Under the pieces are notes generated by a model. It was not told the origin of the DNA and did not search any database. It worked only from the letters and a program-made list of their open reading frames with translations. A stretch of DNA of 64,000 bases from Trichobilharzia regenti (lineage: Eukaryota > Platyhelminthes > Trematoda > Strigeidida > Schistosomatidae): assembly GCA_944472135.2 (NCBI GenBank), contig CALYDD020000271.1, positions 1-64,000 on the forward strand. The letters run 5' to 3'. Positions 38,966 through 49,934 of this stretch are shown piece by piece (the first letter of the stretch is position 1; every line of letters starts with the position of its first letter). A program made the translations under genes and the position numbers.

Positions 38966-39325
38966 TCAAATAACTACTGACAGTTTAACATTATAATATT
39001 GCATTGATGTCGAATTTTGAATACAATATTTTATTATCTTATTATTATTGTCAGTTTGAGTTAATGCATTCGATAAAGCACTTAAACTGATAAAGCCTAG
39101 ACCAATTCCACGACCAATCGATTGACCGTATCCACCATCTTGTACATAACCAAGGAGATAACGAGGAGGAGGCATTTGTTGCTGATTCGATTTCTTATCA
39201 TCATCATCATCACTACGATTTGATTGGATCTGATGATGAATGCTTGTCTTTCTTGAATTATCATAAAATGCATAAATACGTGCATAGGACTGTGGAACAC
39301 CACGTTGTTCAGATTTCAAATAAAC
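38966..39325 (-). CDS. POP1: POP1 last exon (RNase P/MRP subunit, C-terminus)
   Basis: Begins after AATCAAG at 39326 and runs in phase 0 to a stop at 38966. Encodes VYLKSEQRGVPQSYARIYAF (the family's segment with SKG.P...A.I), a charged linker, and the C-terminal block RYLLGYVQDGGYGQSIGRGI, GLGFISLSAL and STSMQYYNVKLSVVI. POP1 proteins end with this glycine-rich LLGFVTQGDFS..VG.G.ALGFVSL block and a closing hydrophobic strand. POP1 is the large scaffold protein of RNase P and RNase MRP, which process pre-tRNA and pre-rRNA in the nucleus. Confidence 0.9.
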   Translation of the reverse strand, partial: VYLKSEQRGVPQSYARIYAFYDNSRKTSIHHQIQSNRSDDDDDKKSNQQQMPPPRYLLGYVQDGGYGQSIGRGIGLGFISLSALSNALTQTDNNNKIIKYCIQNSTSMQYYNVKLSVVI

Positions 39326-39744
39326 CTTGATTTGTAATTAGCGCGAAATTGTAATAAAACACACCAGAGTAAGAATAAAATACAAATAAGTTAGATCAGT
39401 TAGTAGAATAGAAATTCAATTTAATTAGATTTAACTAGCAATATTTCCTATTTGATTGATTATGCAGAACTCAAATGACCAGTGTCTCGATTGACATTTC
39501 AACTCCTAGTACAGACGCTTTGACGATAGAATCCAGGATGCGCATTTCGTCCCCATTTAGGACTCGTCAAACTGGGGACACCCGCAATATCTAGTGACTT
39601 GTATTAGTGTTTCCATTGAGATTCAAACCAAGCACCCACAGTTCTTCCTTCTCTTCCTATGAGTCACCTTCAGGCAGGGAGACACGCAGGTCCATTATGT
39701 TTTTAACGTGATATCTTCGCCAACATGAAAAGACATGAACTTAC
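39326..39744. other. POP1 intron stretch
   Basis: Nothing recognised. Confidence 0.4.
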
Positions 39745-39960
39745 TTAATACTTCTTTTGATTCCACTGTTTTCTGAGTGGGACACAGAACACTTCAAGTA
39801 TTTGAAGTCTCATTAACGATGGTGTTGCTGTTTTCACAAGATGGGATTTCATTTCCAACCTCCTAGAGTATAAACTAGACGAGGTTTAGGAGTGCCGGGT
39901 GGATACTCCACCAATGAACCACTGACATAAATACCGATATTTCGCTACCAGGAATCCCAG
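39745..39960 (-). mobile_element. SINE-C copy, decayed
   Basis: Reversed tail CTGAGTGGGACACAGAACAC, leader TTCACAAGATGGGATTTC and tRNA-like head GGTTCATTGGTGGAGTATCC on the reverse strand. Confidence 0.5.
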
Positions 39961-39984
39961 TTCTGTTAGTGTATAATTATTGTT

Positions 39985-41020
39985 TTTTATTGTTCCCTTA
40001 GGTTCCTAGTGGAACATAGGGCTTCAACTGCACGTCTCCACTTGCTTCTGTCCTGTGCTGTACTTTTCACCTGCATCCATGTTAGTCCATACTGTTTCAA
40101 CTCCTCAACTCTTCACACGATCACTTCCATATCACCCTTGCACTGACGTCCCGCTCGCCGCTTCCGTTTCGGTTCCACTCGAGGGTCTGACGCACGATGT
40201 CACCCAGCGGCCTCCTCAGTGAGTGTCCAATCCATCTCCACTTTCTCCTGCATATTTGTTGGTTGGCGAATGGTTCTTGTTTCGTTCGTTCCCATAGTTT
40301 CCTTTTGGTGATTCTTTCCAGCCCGGCCATCTGATCTTCAGTATAGAGCCAGCGAAGACAGTTGTTGATAATGGTCTCCAACAGGCTGTTGGAAATATTC
40401 TTTGTGACCCGCCCAGTTTCTCATCCGTATAGAAGAACTGACTGACTTAACGTTTTTATTGAAAATCCGACTGAATTTTGTTGTTGATGCTGAGTGACGA
40501 TTTCCAGATTGGTTTGTGATGATGGTTGATGAATGTGTTTCTCGCCTTCCCGATTCTCGCTCGATTTGACATCCTCGTGCGTTCCAACTTCCTGTAGTTG
40601 AGACAATGCTCCCTAGATAAGTGAATGAAGTAACCTCTTTCAAATCCCTCCCGTTGATGGTGATTGGCGCTAGATGTTTCTTCTGTTGTTGTTATTGGTT
40701 GGTTATTTTCATAATCTCTTTCTGCTTCTTCGACCAGTTTGTCGGTTTTCGCTTGTAAGTCTTCGAATTTGTGTGACATCAAACATAAATCATCCACGCG
40801 CGAAATCCAGGTCTTCTACGTTCTTCATGTCGGTCCAGAAAGGATATCCCTGTCTTCTCGTTTCCCACTGTCTGACGCGCAATCCAAGTCCACCACAATT
40901 AGGAATATCATTCATTAGTGATTATAAGCACCCTTGTCTGACTCCTGTGTTTACTCCAAACGCCTTGCTGGGTTTTCCGTTGTGGATCACCTGACATGTG
41001 CCGTTGTCGTACAACTGTTA
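39985..41020 (-). pseudogene. RTE reverse transcriptase copy, 5'-truncated
   Basis: The tail TTCCTAGTGGAACATAGGGC at 40004 is followed on the reverse strand by RKWRWIGHSLRRPLGDI, LRWLYTEDQ, VTSFTYLGSIVSTTG, MDDLCLMSHKFEDLQAK (FADD region, first residues frameshifted) and motif B remnants up to 41020. Several frame changes. Same subfamily as 23858-25195. Confidence 0.8.
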
Positions 41021-41044
41021 AATAATTTCTGTTAGTGTGACGAT

Positions 41045-41790
41045 GATAATGCAAAATCTTAATGACCATTCAAGTTTTAAATCTTTGTGATGAACATTCA
41101 ATAAAAGGAACTACAGAAACCACATTACGGAGAATTCTTAACATTGCAGGAAGGAATAAAAGTGGCTGGCATTCAATCACCCCACAAACTGAATTAGAAA
41201 CTAACTTTGTTCGTTAAAGGATTCTGTGAAGTTTAGCCAATAAAACAAAAGAATTTAGTTTATCTAATACCCTGTCTGCAATGACTGTCAAGTCAAATAC
41301 ATAGGTCAAAGTAGTAGAATAGGTACAGTCAGTCAGACTAGCGGAACATAAAAACCTAACAAAATCTAGATTAGTTGACCCAAATAAGATAAGAAATCTA
41401 GAGAATAGTTCAGCTATACCACTTACTGTATGCAATTACACACCACCATACAATAGAATGATGGAATAGGATGACAGTTTTAAAATCTAATGACACAGAG
41501 TGGAGGGAGAGATTGATAACGGAAGCTTTATTTATCGAATCAACTGTGAATACGTGCAACAGGAATGATTCAACACCTGTCCAACTGGACATCTGGAAAA
41601 TTCTACTACTAATCCTAGGACGACGAACAGGAAGGAATAAAGAAAACTAATAAACGAAAGTCTAGAAGTTCTGTAGTTATATAATTTGATAGTATGATTA
41701 TGAACAATAATCATTCGTGTTTGAAAGTTAGTCATCCAGCAAATAATACTGTTTCACTAAATCTTATATATTTAATAAACAAAATTAACT
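41045..41790 (+). pseudogene. PLE-1-type element, GIY-YIG and 3' end
   Basis: Plus-strand remnants: a KRNYRNHITENS-like RT tail, then over frames QVKYIGQSSRIGTVSQTSGT (YIG part of the nuclease), followed by the 3' untranslated end with TATGATTATGAACAATAATC and TTTAATAAACAAAATTAAC. It stops about 20 bp before the POP1 5' splice site at 41811. Confidence 0.65.
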
Positions 41791-41811
41791 TGGAATAACC
41801 TTATTACTTAC

Positions 41812-42184
41812 TAGAATTAGTGCGTTTAAAAGTGATGGATTATAATTGTACGACTGTTGTATAGATAATTTAGCCCGATTGTCACCAGTTATCATTCTGT
41901 GCACAACTAAACGTAATAAAGCTGGTTCACGTAGAACAAACCAGTTATTTTCATCAATGGTAATTTTACCAGCTACATCAGTGTTATCAGTACTTGTTGT
42001 TGTTGATGTCAGCTCATTCGTAGGAAAACTAGAAGTCGGCGTCATCGTAGTAGTAGTAGCAGTCGTATCTGTAGGTTTTACTATTCCTGAGGCATACTGC
42101 ACAATCAGTTCAGACCAAGGATAGGTGAATGGATGAGATATACCCAATTTTGTGTAATCAGGGCGTATATTACTCGGAAGACGA
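41812..42184 (-). CDS. POP1: POP1 internal exon
   Basis: Acceptor TTCACTCATAG at 42185 and donor GTAAGT; phase 2 in, phase 0 out. Begins RLPSNIRPDYTKLGISHPFT and YPWSELIVQY, matching the diagnostic POP1 segment R.P...RPNYVKLG...PF..PW. A Thr-rich low-complexity insert follows, then WFVLREPALLRLVVHRM and NPSLLNALIL. The C-terminal pieces match the family's VLR..KLL..L and RAL..V segments. Confidence 0.93.
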
Positions 42185-42636
42185 CTATGAGTGAACATTA
42201 AAAGAAAGTAGAAAAAACAGGTTTATATACTACTAAAATGACTACTAAGTACTTTATGTTATAAAAATACAACTACGAAACTTAACAGTTAGTGCACTAA
42301 TGATTTATGATACTTAGCTGAACTGTTACTTAAATTCAGGTAGATGGAATTAAGTTGAGGCTTAGTGTGCCCAACAATGGCAAGGCAAATGTGTATTCAG
42401 GCTACTGAACTGACAACCCCACCCCGATATCTTTCAGGAGGGCACTCATCATATATGAATATAAAAACCCAATCCAGACAAGATGAATGCATGGGTATAA
42501 GACATCCCACTTAAGAGATAACAATTTTCAGAATTCAACGAGTCATATTCTCTAACCTCAGAGATAAATTAATCTTCGAAGCTATCAGAATGGATGGATG
42601 AACAAAAACTCACAAACTAGTTGACCAAACTGATCG
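42185..42636. other. POP1 intron stretch, nothing identified
   Basis: No recognised repeat. Confidence 0.4.
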
Positions 42637-42955
42637 TGTGGTGAGAGCTGCCTGCTAGCTAAAATTGGTAGACAGCAATTTACGTCAATGTTTACTTCCC
42701 AAATCTTGGACATGAGAAATAAAACAAGAACAAGGACTTTGCGTGGGCGGATACGATTCGAAGATATATGGTCTGACCTTCAAAGAAATCGCCACAAAGA
42801 GATGACAGAATAACTTCCAGCGAGAGAACAACCAATCAGAAGACATTTTTTCTCTGCTAACAATAACGTATAATAATGTACATAAAAATTTATAAATATC
42901 TATTGATTTCCTCAATAAACGATCTGTTGCCTGACCCTTGTCTTCTCTCGTTACA
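42637..42955 (+). mobile_element. Solo LTR copy
   Basis: TGTGGTGAGAGCTGCC ... AATAAACGATCTGTTGCC ... CTCTCGTTACA on the plus strand, 319 bp; same orientation as 31749-32069. Confidence 0.8.
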
Positions 42956-43265
42956 ATAGTACTTTTTGCTCGATGTGAATACAAAATGCAAACAATTAGC
43001 GCATTACATGCATACAGAATTGACATCCCCCCTAATCCACCCACACTTGTTATACCAAACGTGGACTGGATTTCAAGTGGTGAGCATTGGCTCTACAGTG
43101 AAGCAGCAATTCAACCTGTCGCACTTCATAAAGTGTACGTAAATATGGAGTAAAATAAAGGAAATACAAAGAAACCATAGGAGAAAACATAAATCTAGTT
43201 CTTTGGTTTTCTTGTCAGTTATAAAGCCAAGGAGATTGGGTTTAGGGAAATAAATTCAGTCGCTA
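42956..43265. other. POP1 intron stretch, unassigned
   Basis: An open frame of 71 codons (42938-43153) crosses the LTR edge and shows no recognisable motif. Nothing else seen. Confidence 0.35.
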
Positions 43266-43700
43266 GAGAAAAACTTCAAATCACAACAGAAAAATATGAA
43301 ACAGTTAGTGCTTCTATATGGATCAGAAATTTAGACAGCGCATCATGAAAAACATTTCTTCGCTCAATCTTTCTGTTTTCTAAATGTGTAAATGGGGATT
43401 TTTTTCAATATGATGAATCTCACTCACGTCAAACTCAGACAAAAAAAACCTCAACTCGTCGTTCCCCGTCTATGCTCCATTCGAGCCATGGCATATTTGT
43501 TGAGCAATACGTTCATAATCTGTATGTTCCCAGACTTTCTTGTTATTACATGTAGATAATTTCTCGCTGGCTATCTGATCCTCAATAAGGAGCTATTGAA
43601 AAAACGTTTGAAATAGCCTGTTCGAAATGTTTCTTGTGATGCGTACAGAAACATAAACTGGAGGGCCATTCAACACTAGATTATATTAATGACTGACTGT
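43266..43700. mobile_element. RTE fragments in inverted orientation
   Basis: 43270-43345 is sense (CTTCTATATGGATCAGAAAT, the LLYGSET motif) and 43345-43700 is antisense (CGTCGTTCCCCGTCTATGC, GGCATATTTGTTGAGC, GATGCGTACAG). Heavily mutated. Confidence 0.5.
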
Positions 43701-44045
43701 CGTCTTAAATAATGATAAATGCTTTATTCTAGAAACAGTACTAGTGGTACAGTGTGGAATTTTCAGCACTTATCAACAATATTGCATCTAATTTTATCAA
43801 ACATTTAAAAGGAGTATTTCGACAAATAAATATAAAAAACAACAGCAAAGAAAAACACAAAATAGCAAAAAAATGAGAAAAAATACCAAGAAGTAGAGAC
43901 GAAGATAAACAACATAATAAATAATATCTCAGTATTGGGTATTGGAAGCTATGATATGTTTATGCGTGGTGAACGGTAAAACTATATCATACAAGAAGTT
44001 ATGAAATGATACTAAGAATTTGTAAAAAATTATATTTGTAAAATC
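43701..44045. other. POP1 intron stretch, nothing identified
   Basis: Very A-rich with no coding frame. Confidence 0.4.
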
Positions 44046-44170
44046 TCAGCGATATTGAAATGAGTAATTCCAACGTTTCGTTCGGCAACCTGGTCCGAAC
44101 TTCTTCAGGGAAATTAATCGAAATTAACATAACAGAGGTTTATATATAAATGGAACATCTCTTGTTTTTA
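44046..44170 (-). mobile_element. Penelope-type end fragment
   Basis: The segment AATTCCAACGTTTCGTTCGG ... GAACTTCTTCAGGGAAATTA is of the type found at PLE ends; no coding part is attached on either side. Confidence 0.45.
44075..44108 (-). ncRNA. Hammerhead-like core with 6-bp stem II
   Basis: On the reverse strand: CTGAAGA (fits CUGANGA), one A, then GTTCGG pairing fully with CCGAAC around a 9-nt loop, then GAAAC. Both catalytic boxes fit the hammerhead consensus. The extra A between CTGAAGA and the stem is not canonical, and a cleavable UH triplet with stems I/III was not established. Confidence 0.45.
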
Positions 44171-45110
44171 AAAACACTTTGTCCAATCATGAGTCATAAA
44201 ACAGGCATCAACAAAGTATAATTAACAAAATTGTACGAGCTGTGATCAAAATTTGACCTCAGACTTACAAATATTGATCTACCTTTGTTAAACACTTTAA
44301 ACACAGTGTGTATGTGTGTGCGGATAAACAGTTGTAAAACAATGTCTTAACGTCTCCATAAGTAGATATAGACAGTCGGGAACTTTGACCAAGTATTATT
44401 AATTAGTGATACATATCCATTCTTATTTATTAATCAGGATTTTCTATGCATCATCTAACATCACACCTTCATGTCTGTTCAATCTGTTAGTATCTAGAAT
44501 TTATGTCTACTTCTCACTCGGCGCCCAAATATTTTAGAACTATTCTGTCAAATCTTGACTACAGTTCATTTGATACTAAGAATGTTTATCGCATGATCAG
44601 TTAATTTGATTGAACAACACTAAACAATCATAAAATAAACATTTCAGGTTTTTTATTGTCAGCTCTAATGCGGTGTTTGTAGTGGTAGGGTGAGTAATCC
44701 TGCATAATACAAAATTTTTTAAGATGGTGAGAGTGACGTTCACAACCAAGACTGTCGAACGGAGTGGGTAATTGGTTTTGAACCCACTTCATTGAGTTGT
44801 AACTTGCTAATCATGTTATCTGAAGGACTTAGGGTAAACAGTCCCAGCACGAGGAGTAAACAGATATTAAATCCACGCCACACACACCAACCCCCACCCA
44901 CCCATAGTATCATAGAGAAAAGAAACTCAACATTGAATCTACTAGTTAGAATTCGTTGACTAAACTAATGACAAAGAAACAGTATCCTGTATTCATCAAG
45001 ATTTCGTCAGCAATCAATCTATCAGTCAGAATGCCACCACCTCTAAGGGAGTTTTGTTCATCAGTCAAACCCAATCTTATTTATCACCACTGAGATTCTC
45101 TTACAATGCA
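44171..45110. other. POP1 intron stretch, largely unassigned
   Basis: 940 bp. 44685-44870 resembles a decayed tRNA-derived repeat (GGTTTTGAACCCACTTC). The rest shows nothing I recognise. Confidence 0.35.
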
Positions 45111-45116
45111 GAGTAG

Positions 45117-45425
45117 TTACAGGATTTCATCGTGAGCTGACATTTGTATCGCCCTAGTTTGGGACTCTTCATCAGTACGCACCCACCACAGGGGGGTTCG
45201 AACCCAAGGATTTCTGGTTACAAGGCAAGCAAACTCGCAGACAATTAAACCGCTGGGATTCGATCCAATGGCCAGTGCATGAATTCTAACTTCTGCCAAT
45301 TCAAGACATAGCGCGACCACTAGCCAATGTCTTCGGTGAGTATTTGTCTTTACACTGCTGAACCCTACTGGTCACGACTTGCCTCCTGACCCACCTGAAT
45401 AGGGCCTAAAAACCAATACTTGAAT
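45117..45425 (-). mobile_element. SINE-A copy
   Basis: Reverse strand: head GGATCGAATCCCAGCGG region, B box GGGTTCGAACCCC (about 45190), body and tail TCAGCTCACGATGAAATCC at 45120-45138. Confidence 0.75.
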
Positions 45426-45795
45426 TCAGAATATTCTGTCTTACTCTTATCATGCATACTAAATCGACTACATTCAAGGAGTATAGACATTTCAATGGAC
45501 TAATACGTTTATATGCACCTCGAGTTGTTGAAAAAATTGCTAATATTCATGTAAATTCCATATATAGTTGCAAATATTTGATTCAATGTGTTATCACTTC
45601 GTCCAAATAGTTAATTAACCAGAATTATTGGTTACGTGTACACAGCGGCCTGTTTAAATCACTAGACTACGAGAATTACCATTCATCAGAATGCATAAAT
45701 TCTTCTGCATTTCTTATTGTTTTAGTCAGGAGATTATATCAAATGATCAGTATGCCAACTAGCGAACATATTTAATTAGCTTCTCACTAAAAGGC
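45426..45795. other. POP1 intron stretch, nothing identified
   Basis: AT-rich, no feature. Confidence 0.4.
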
Positions 45796-45799
45796 TATA

Positions 45800-46055
45800 C
45801 AATTCTTGAAAGAATTGGCAGAAGTTAGAGTTCATGCACTGACTGGCCATTGAACCAGTTGGATCCCAGTGGCTTAATGGTCTGCAAACTTGGTCGCTAG
45901 CCTTGTAGCCAGAATGTCTTCGGTTCGAACCCCGGTGGGTGCGTACTGATAAAGAGTCCCAAACTAGGCTGACGAAACAGCCATCTGGTAGAACTTCCAG
46001 GTTTTCCAATGGTTCTTTAACCAATGTCAGCTCATGATGAAATCCTCCAACCAAT
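45800..46055 (+). mobile_element. SINE-A copy, single orientation
   Basis: TTGGCAGAAGTTAGAGTTC, TCCCAGTGGCTTAATGGTC (head), CGGTTCGAACCCCGG (B box), GTACTGATAAAGAGTCCC, GACGAAACAGCC and CTCATGATGAAATCCTCC in order. A useful reference for the full family order. Confidence 0.85.
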
Positions 46056-46279
46056 TAAAGAAATGAAATGAGGCAAGAATGTACAGAATTGGTTCCGTCT
46101 TCATATATCACAAAGCTACGCCATATAATATACTTCAGATTACTACTTGACGTGTAAATCCTGTATGAAGAGGAAAGATTTTGGAAAAAAATCGCTGAGT
46201 ATTTCTATACTCTGTGTTTGTGTGCTGTCTGGAATAAAGCCTTATTGTTATTCTCATAGTTATCATATTCAGAGTTATA

Positions 46280-46790
46280 ATATTAAGCATGATCTGTCTG
46301 GTTTCAACATAGAACTTTGCACATATGTGCGGCAATGCAAGTCGCCACACTTTCTCCTTGTAGCACACAAAGCAACACAAGAAAGTAGAAGAAATGCATA
46401 ATAGAGACAGTAGACAGAGGTGTGAGACAAAGGAAGAGTAATAACGAAGAACAAAACAGTTTCATTGGAAATCATACGCCACAAGGGGTGGGTGCATCAG
46501 CGTCAGCCATTGAGAACGATTTTGAGCCATGTCATCAATTGTTTCCAACCATTGGTTTTTACCGTCCCGAGGACCCCAACCAGTCAGGAAGTATACACCT
46601 CCCTACGTGGCTGGCTTAAACTAACTGTTGTAGATTTGACTGACTGGTGCCATGTTTTGGTTTGACCACCGCCAGCTCTTTTCCAGCCTGACCCTATTGT
46701 CAGCTAACATTGCCCATCGAGGAAGGCGATGACTAGGCGTCCGTAACACATGTCCTAACCATCTCAGTCGATGTACGATCAAGCTGTTCA
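46280..46790 (-). mobile_element. LINE-B 3' region
   Basis: CTGGTTTCAACATAGAACTT and CCGTCCCGAGGACCCCAACC match 35.33-35.8 kb. Non-coding 3' part. Confidence 0.7.
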
Positions 46791-46794
46791 AAAG

Positions 46795-47170
46795 AATTTC
46801 GCTTTCATCTTCCGCATGTAGCAGAAGCTCTAGTAATCCATCAGGAGAGACCTGAACTTTGTGTTCGACGGCATTTTATCCAACCTCTTTTGTTTCCTGA
46901 TAAACTCATTTTCACTTCCTTGTTGCCTACAAATTATTTTCCGAATGATGACTATTCATTATCACTATTTTTCACACATTATTAGTATTATTATTTCTCA
47001 TGCAATTCTAGACTACTTTCATTTGTCTTTTCTGCTAACTGAATAGCAATTTCTCATCTTTGTTACTAATTAACAACGCATATGCATATACATATATAAA
47101 TCCCCTAGATAACTTTACAGCTTTGAAGTGAAGTTGTTACAAGAAGAGATCTCTCTCTCTCTTTGACTTA
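46795..47170 (+). pseudogene. PLE nuclease C-terminus and 3' tail
   Basis: 46795-46905 reads FRFHLPHVAEALVIHQERPE, LCVRRHFIQPLLFP, the last block of PLE GIY-YIG proteins. The rest is AT-rich untranslated sequence ending in a CT run (47150-47163). Confidence 0.6.
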
Positions 47171-47515
47171 ACAGTCATATGTCTCAAATATTGGCTGTTG
47201 TCTTGCTTCGTAGGTTGGGCGAAACACGTGAATAGTTGACTCGCGAAGAGCAGGCTGTGGATGCATTGGCCATGTGTCCAGTCTTTGTCAAAAGTTGGAT
47301 CACCGTCACATGTATTGCAGGTCGACAGTCGTTGTTATTCTTAATATCAGGGCTGACTTCAATTCGTTGGAGAGAAGTGTTCTCTAGAAGTGTATGTTAG
47401 AGAGGAGGGTAACTGAGAAGTTTGTCAACAAGCTGAAAGCCTTATAGAGAAATAACTCCTCAGGGTAGAGTGAGGGTATACAACAAGCAGCTCTCATCAG
47501 TGATCCTAGCCAACA
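47171..47515. other. POP1 intron stretch, nothing identified
   Basis: No recognised element. Confidence 0.4.
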
Positions 47516-47918
47516 GTTACACAGTTTAAAAGAAGTAATAAAGGTTAATAAAGCAGGATGATTTAACGAATTCATCAAATTTCGGTAGAACTCGTCTGCT
47601 GAATACGCTGCATACACGGATATATATACTTTTGAAATTACATTGGGAGACATAAGACAAAATTCAAGTCATGCCATCATAATCTCAATTTCACAATAGA
47701 GCACGAGAAAAACGATACTATTAAATTCCTAGACGTTTTTCTAACAAAAATGACTAATGACACAATCTTTTAAAAGTCTTCATGGACAGGACAGTACATG
47801 CATTTCAAGAGCTTTGTTCCAATCCAGTATAAAAAAAGAACTTAGTCAGAACACTGTTCAATAGAGCACGAAAAAAATTTGTCCTGACAGTACTATCGAG
47901 CATGAAATAAAATCTCTG

Positions 47919-48506
47919 ATGAATATTTTATCTAAGAATGGATATCCTGAGAAGTTCATTAATAAATACTCTAAAGAAATTAGCCCCTGCAAAACAATCC
48001 AAACAGTTCCGAAGAAACCTGTCTATATCAGTTTGCCGTTCAAAGGAGATAATGTACAGGAAGTAGTCAAACGAAGACTCAAAATAGCTATCAAGAGAAC
48101 TTATTATAGTGCAAAACTTCTTTTCTTTAACACCACCAAGCGAGTGCTTCAACAGTCTGGGAAAGACCAGTTACCAATCTTCGACACTTTTAACTGCGTA
48201 TATCAAGTTGAGTGTGCTTGTAGAAGCAAATACATAGGTCGTACAGAAAGCCGATTGTCTACTCGCACGATGCAGCATTTGCCAAAACACTTGAAAACAG
48301 CTAAATGCAAAGTGCCAAAAACCTCAATAACAAAAAATCTTGTGGACTATGAACATGATATCGACGCTGTAAAGTTATTCACTGTTATTGTCGGCAGACA
48401 AAGAAACAGGAAGATGCTTGCAATTGCAGAGGCTTGTGCTATTCGAGTTTATAAACCAGGTCTCTGTGTACAAAAGGAGATGGTCATGACTCTGAATCCA
48501 CCATGA
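47919..48506 (+). CDS. PLE GIY-YIG endonuclease, open 195-codon frame
   Basis: Linker NGYPEKFINKYSKEI and KPVYISLPFKGDNVQEVVKR, KRTYYSAKLLFFNTTKR, then FNCVYQVECACRSKYIGRTE (GIY-YIG core with Cys lead), RLSTRTMQHLPKHL, SITKNLVDYEHDID, KMLAIAEACAIRVYKPGLCV and a terminal TLNPP. Every block of the PLE nuclease is present in one frame. The RT upstream is truncated and frameshifted. The ATG at 47919 lies within the linker and is not the original start. Confidence 0.8.
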   Translation: MNILSKNGYPEKFINKYSKEISPCKTIQTVPKKPVYISLPFKGDNVQEVVKRRLKIAIKRTYYSAKLLFFNTTKRVLQQSGKDQLPIFDTFNCVYQVECACRSKYIGRTESRLSTRTMQHLPKHLKTAKCKVPKTSITKNLVDYEHDIDAVKLFTVIVGRQRNRKMLAIAEACAIRVYKPGLCVQKEMVMTLNPP

Positions 48507-48862
48507 TTCATTTAAAACTATCCTTTATTAGCAGGATTATCTTAACTCACTTCAACACTATTATTGTCATTGTTATTATAACTATTACTATTGCTATTAC
48601 TGTTTGCAATTCTTGTTATATTCTCTAATGACTAATTGTTTATTCAAGTGATGTAATTGAAGCGTAATGCAATTTATCCTAATTTTGATCTGTCATACTC
48701 TCTCTCTCTCTCTTCCCTTATCTATTTGAACATGACCTGAAAAACATTTGCACCCGTCGTCTTTCTGCATGACTAATTCAATGTAGTTTGTTTACTTATC
48801 AGTCTTATATCTCCCAATGTAATTTCAAAAGTATATATCCGTGTATATAAAGTATTCAGCAG

Positions 48863-48881
48863 CTGACGAGTTCTGCCGAAA
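48863..48881 (+). ncRNA. Hammerhead core in PLE-4 end
   Basis: CTGACGA, GTTCTGCC, GAAA: both catalytic boxes are exact (CUGANGA and GAAA) with an 8-nt stem-II hairpin that closes with G-C. The inverted end at 47575-47605 has GCAGACGAGTTCTACCGAAA, the same site with one box altered. PLEs are known to carry minimal hammerheads in their pseudo-LTRs. Stems I and III were not modelled. Confidence 0.55.
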
Positions 48882-49164
48882 TTTGATGAATTCATCATTA
48901 AATCCTGCTTTATTAACCCCTTTATTGCATGTTTCAAATTTGTATCGGGAAATAAATGTTTTCAGTTACATAGTTCGTGTAAAATCGTGGTCTAATCATT
49001 CGTCACTGTTAACCACCGTCTCCCCTCCACACTCCACTTTCAATCTGAACTCTTTTCTCACTTTATTTACACATCAAGATACTCATCATCAGGGGGATCA
49101 GTGCAATTGACATGTAGTGAAACCCAATTCAATTGATACAAATCCTATCAACTTATCAGCTAAT

Positions 49165-49410
49165 ATTCAAGTATTGGTTTGTAGGGATTTGGTTGATTGG
49201 TTACAGGATTTCATCATGAAGTGACATTGGTTAGAAAAACATTGGAAAATCCAGGAGTACTGGACAGCTGTTTTGTCCTAGTTTGGGACTCTTCAACAGT
49301 ACGCAACCACCGAACGCAGGACCTTCTGGTTACAAGGTGAGCTCGTATGCCATTAAGCCACTGGGACCCGATCCAATGACCCATGAATTCTAACTTCTGC
49401 TGATTCAGCT
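49165..49410 (-). mobile_element. SINE-A copy
   Basis: Reversed tail CAAGTATTGGTTTGTAGGG at 49169, body, GGACTCTTCAACAGTACGC and head GTTACAAGGTGAGCTCG. The B box is deleted. Confidence 0.75.
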
Positions 49411-49930
49411 AATAGTATTATTTTATTAGTAATGTCATACCATTTTTATATAGCTTAGATCAATATTTAGAAGCCTAATAGGTAGATAGATTTCTTCAAG
49501 TCTGCAGACGCACCCTGTTAGTGACTCATTATAAGCATAGAAATTAACGTTTACAGTTTTTCAAGGAATTAACTAACACCTACTTTGAACAAAAGAAAAT
49601 TCTACCATATTGTTATAAATACCTTTCGTTCATTTTTTTCAGAACGGAACTGTAAGGGAGAAGAGACTGATGAGACTTGAAGGAATGTTTATTAGGACAA
49701 ACGCCTCGTAGGTACATGAATGTGGTAATCCACATCTCGAATGATTTATCATGCACATCATTCGCAAATCGGTCGAATATCCCTATAAATTCATAGCTTG
49801 TTGGATTCTCCACATTGTTTCTAACTTTCTTCTTCTTCTCACAGTTCTGTTCTTCAATTGCCTTATTCTAGTGTCTGAAGCATATTGTTGCTTTTCTGAA
49901 TTCTTTTACTGATATACTACTCATATCTGG
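49411..49930. other. POP1 intron stretch, nothing identified
   Basis: An open frame of 66 codons on the reverse strand (49613-49813) has no recognisable motif. Confidence 0.35.
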
Positions 49931-49934
49931 CTAT

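Larger units (their letters stand above)
47516..48960 (+). mobile_element. PLE-4 with inverted ends
   Basis: 47520-47650 is the reverse complement of 48786-48920 (shared TCCCAATGTAATTTCAAAAG, GACGAGTTCTRCCGAAATTT, TTTGATGAATTC, CTGCTTTATTAACC). Between them lie an RT tail (47660-47918, frameshifted: FTIEHEKNDTIKFLDVFLTK, SFVPIQYKK) and an open nuclease frame. A compact example of a PLE bounded by inverted pseudo-LTRs. Confidence 0.8.
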
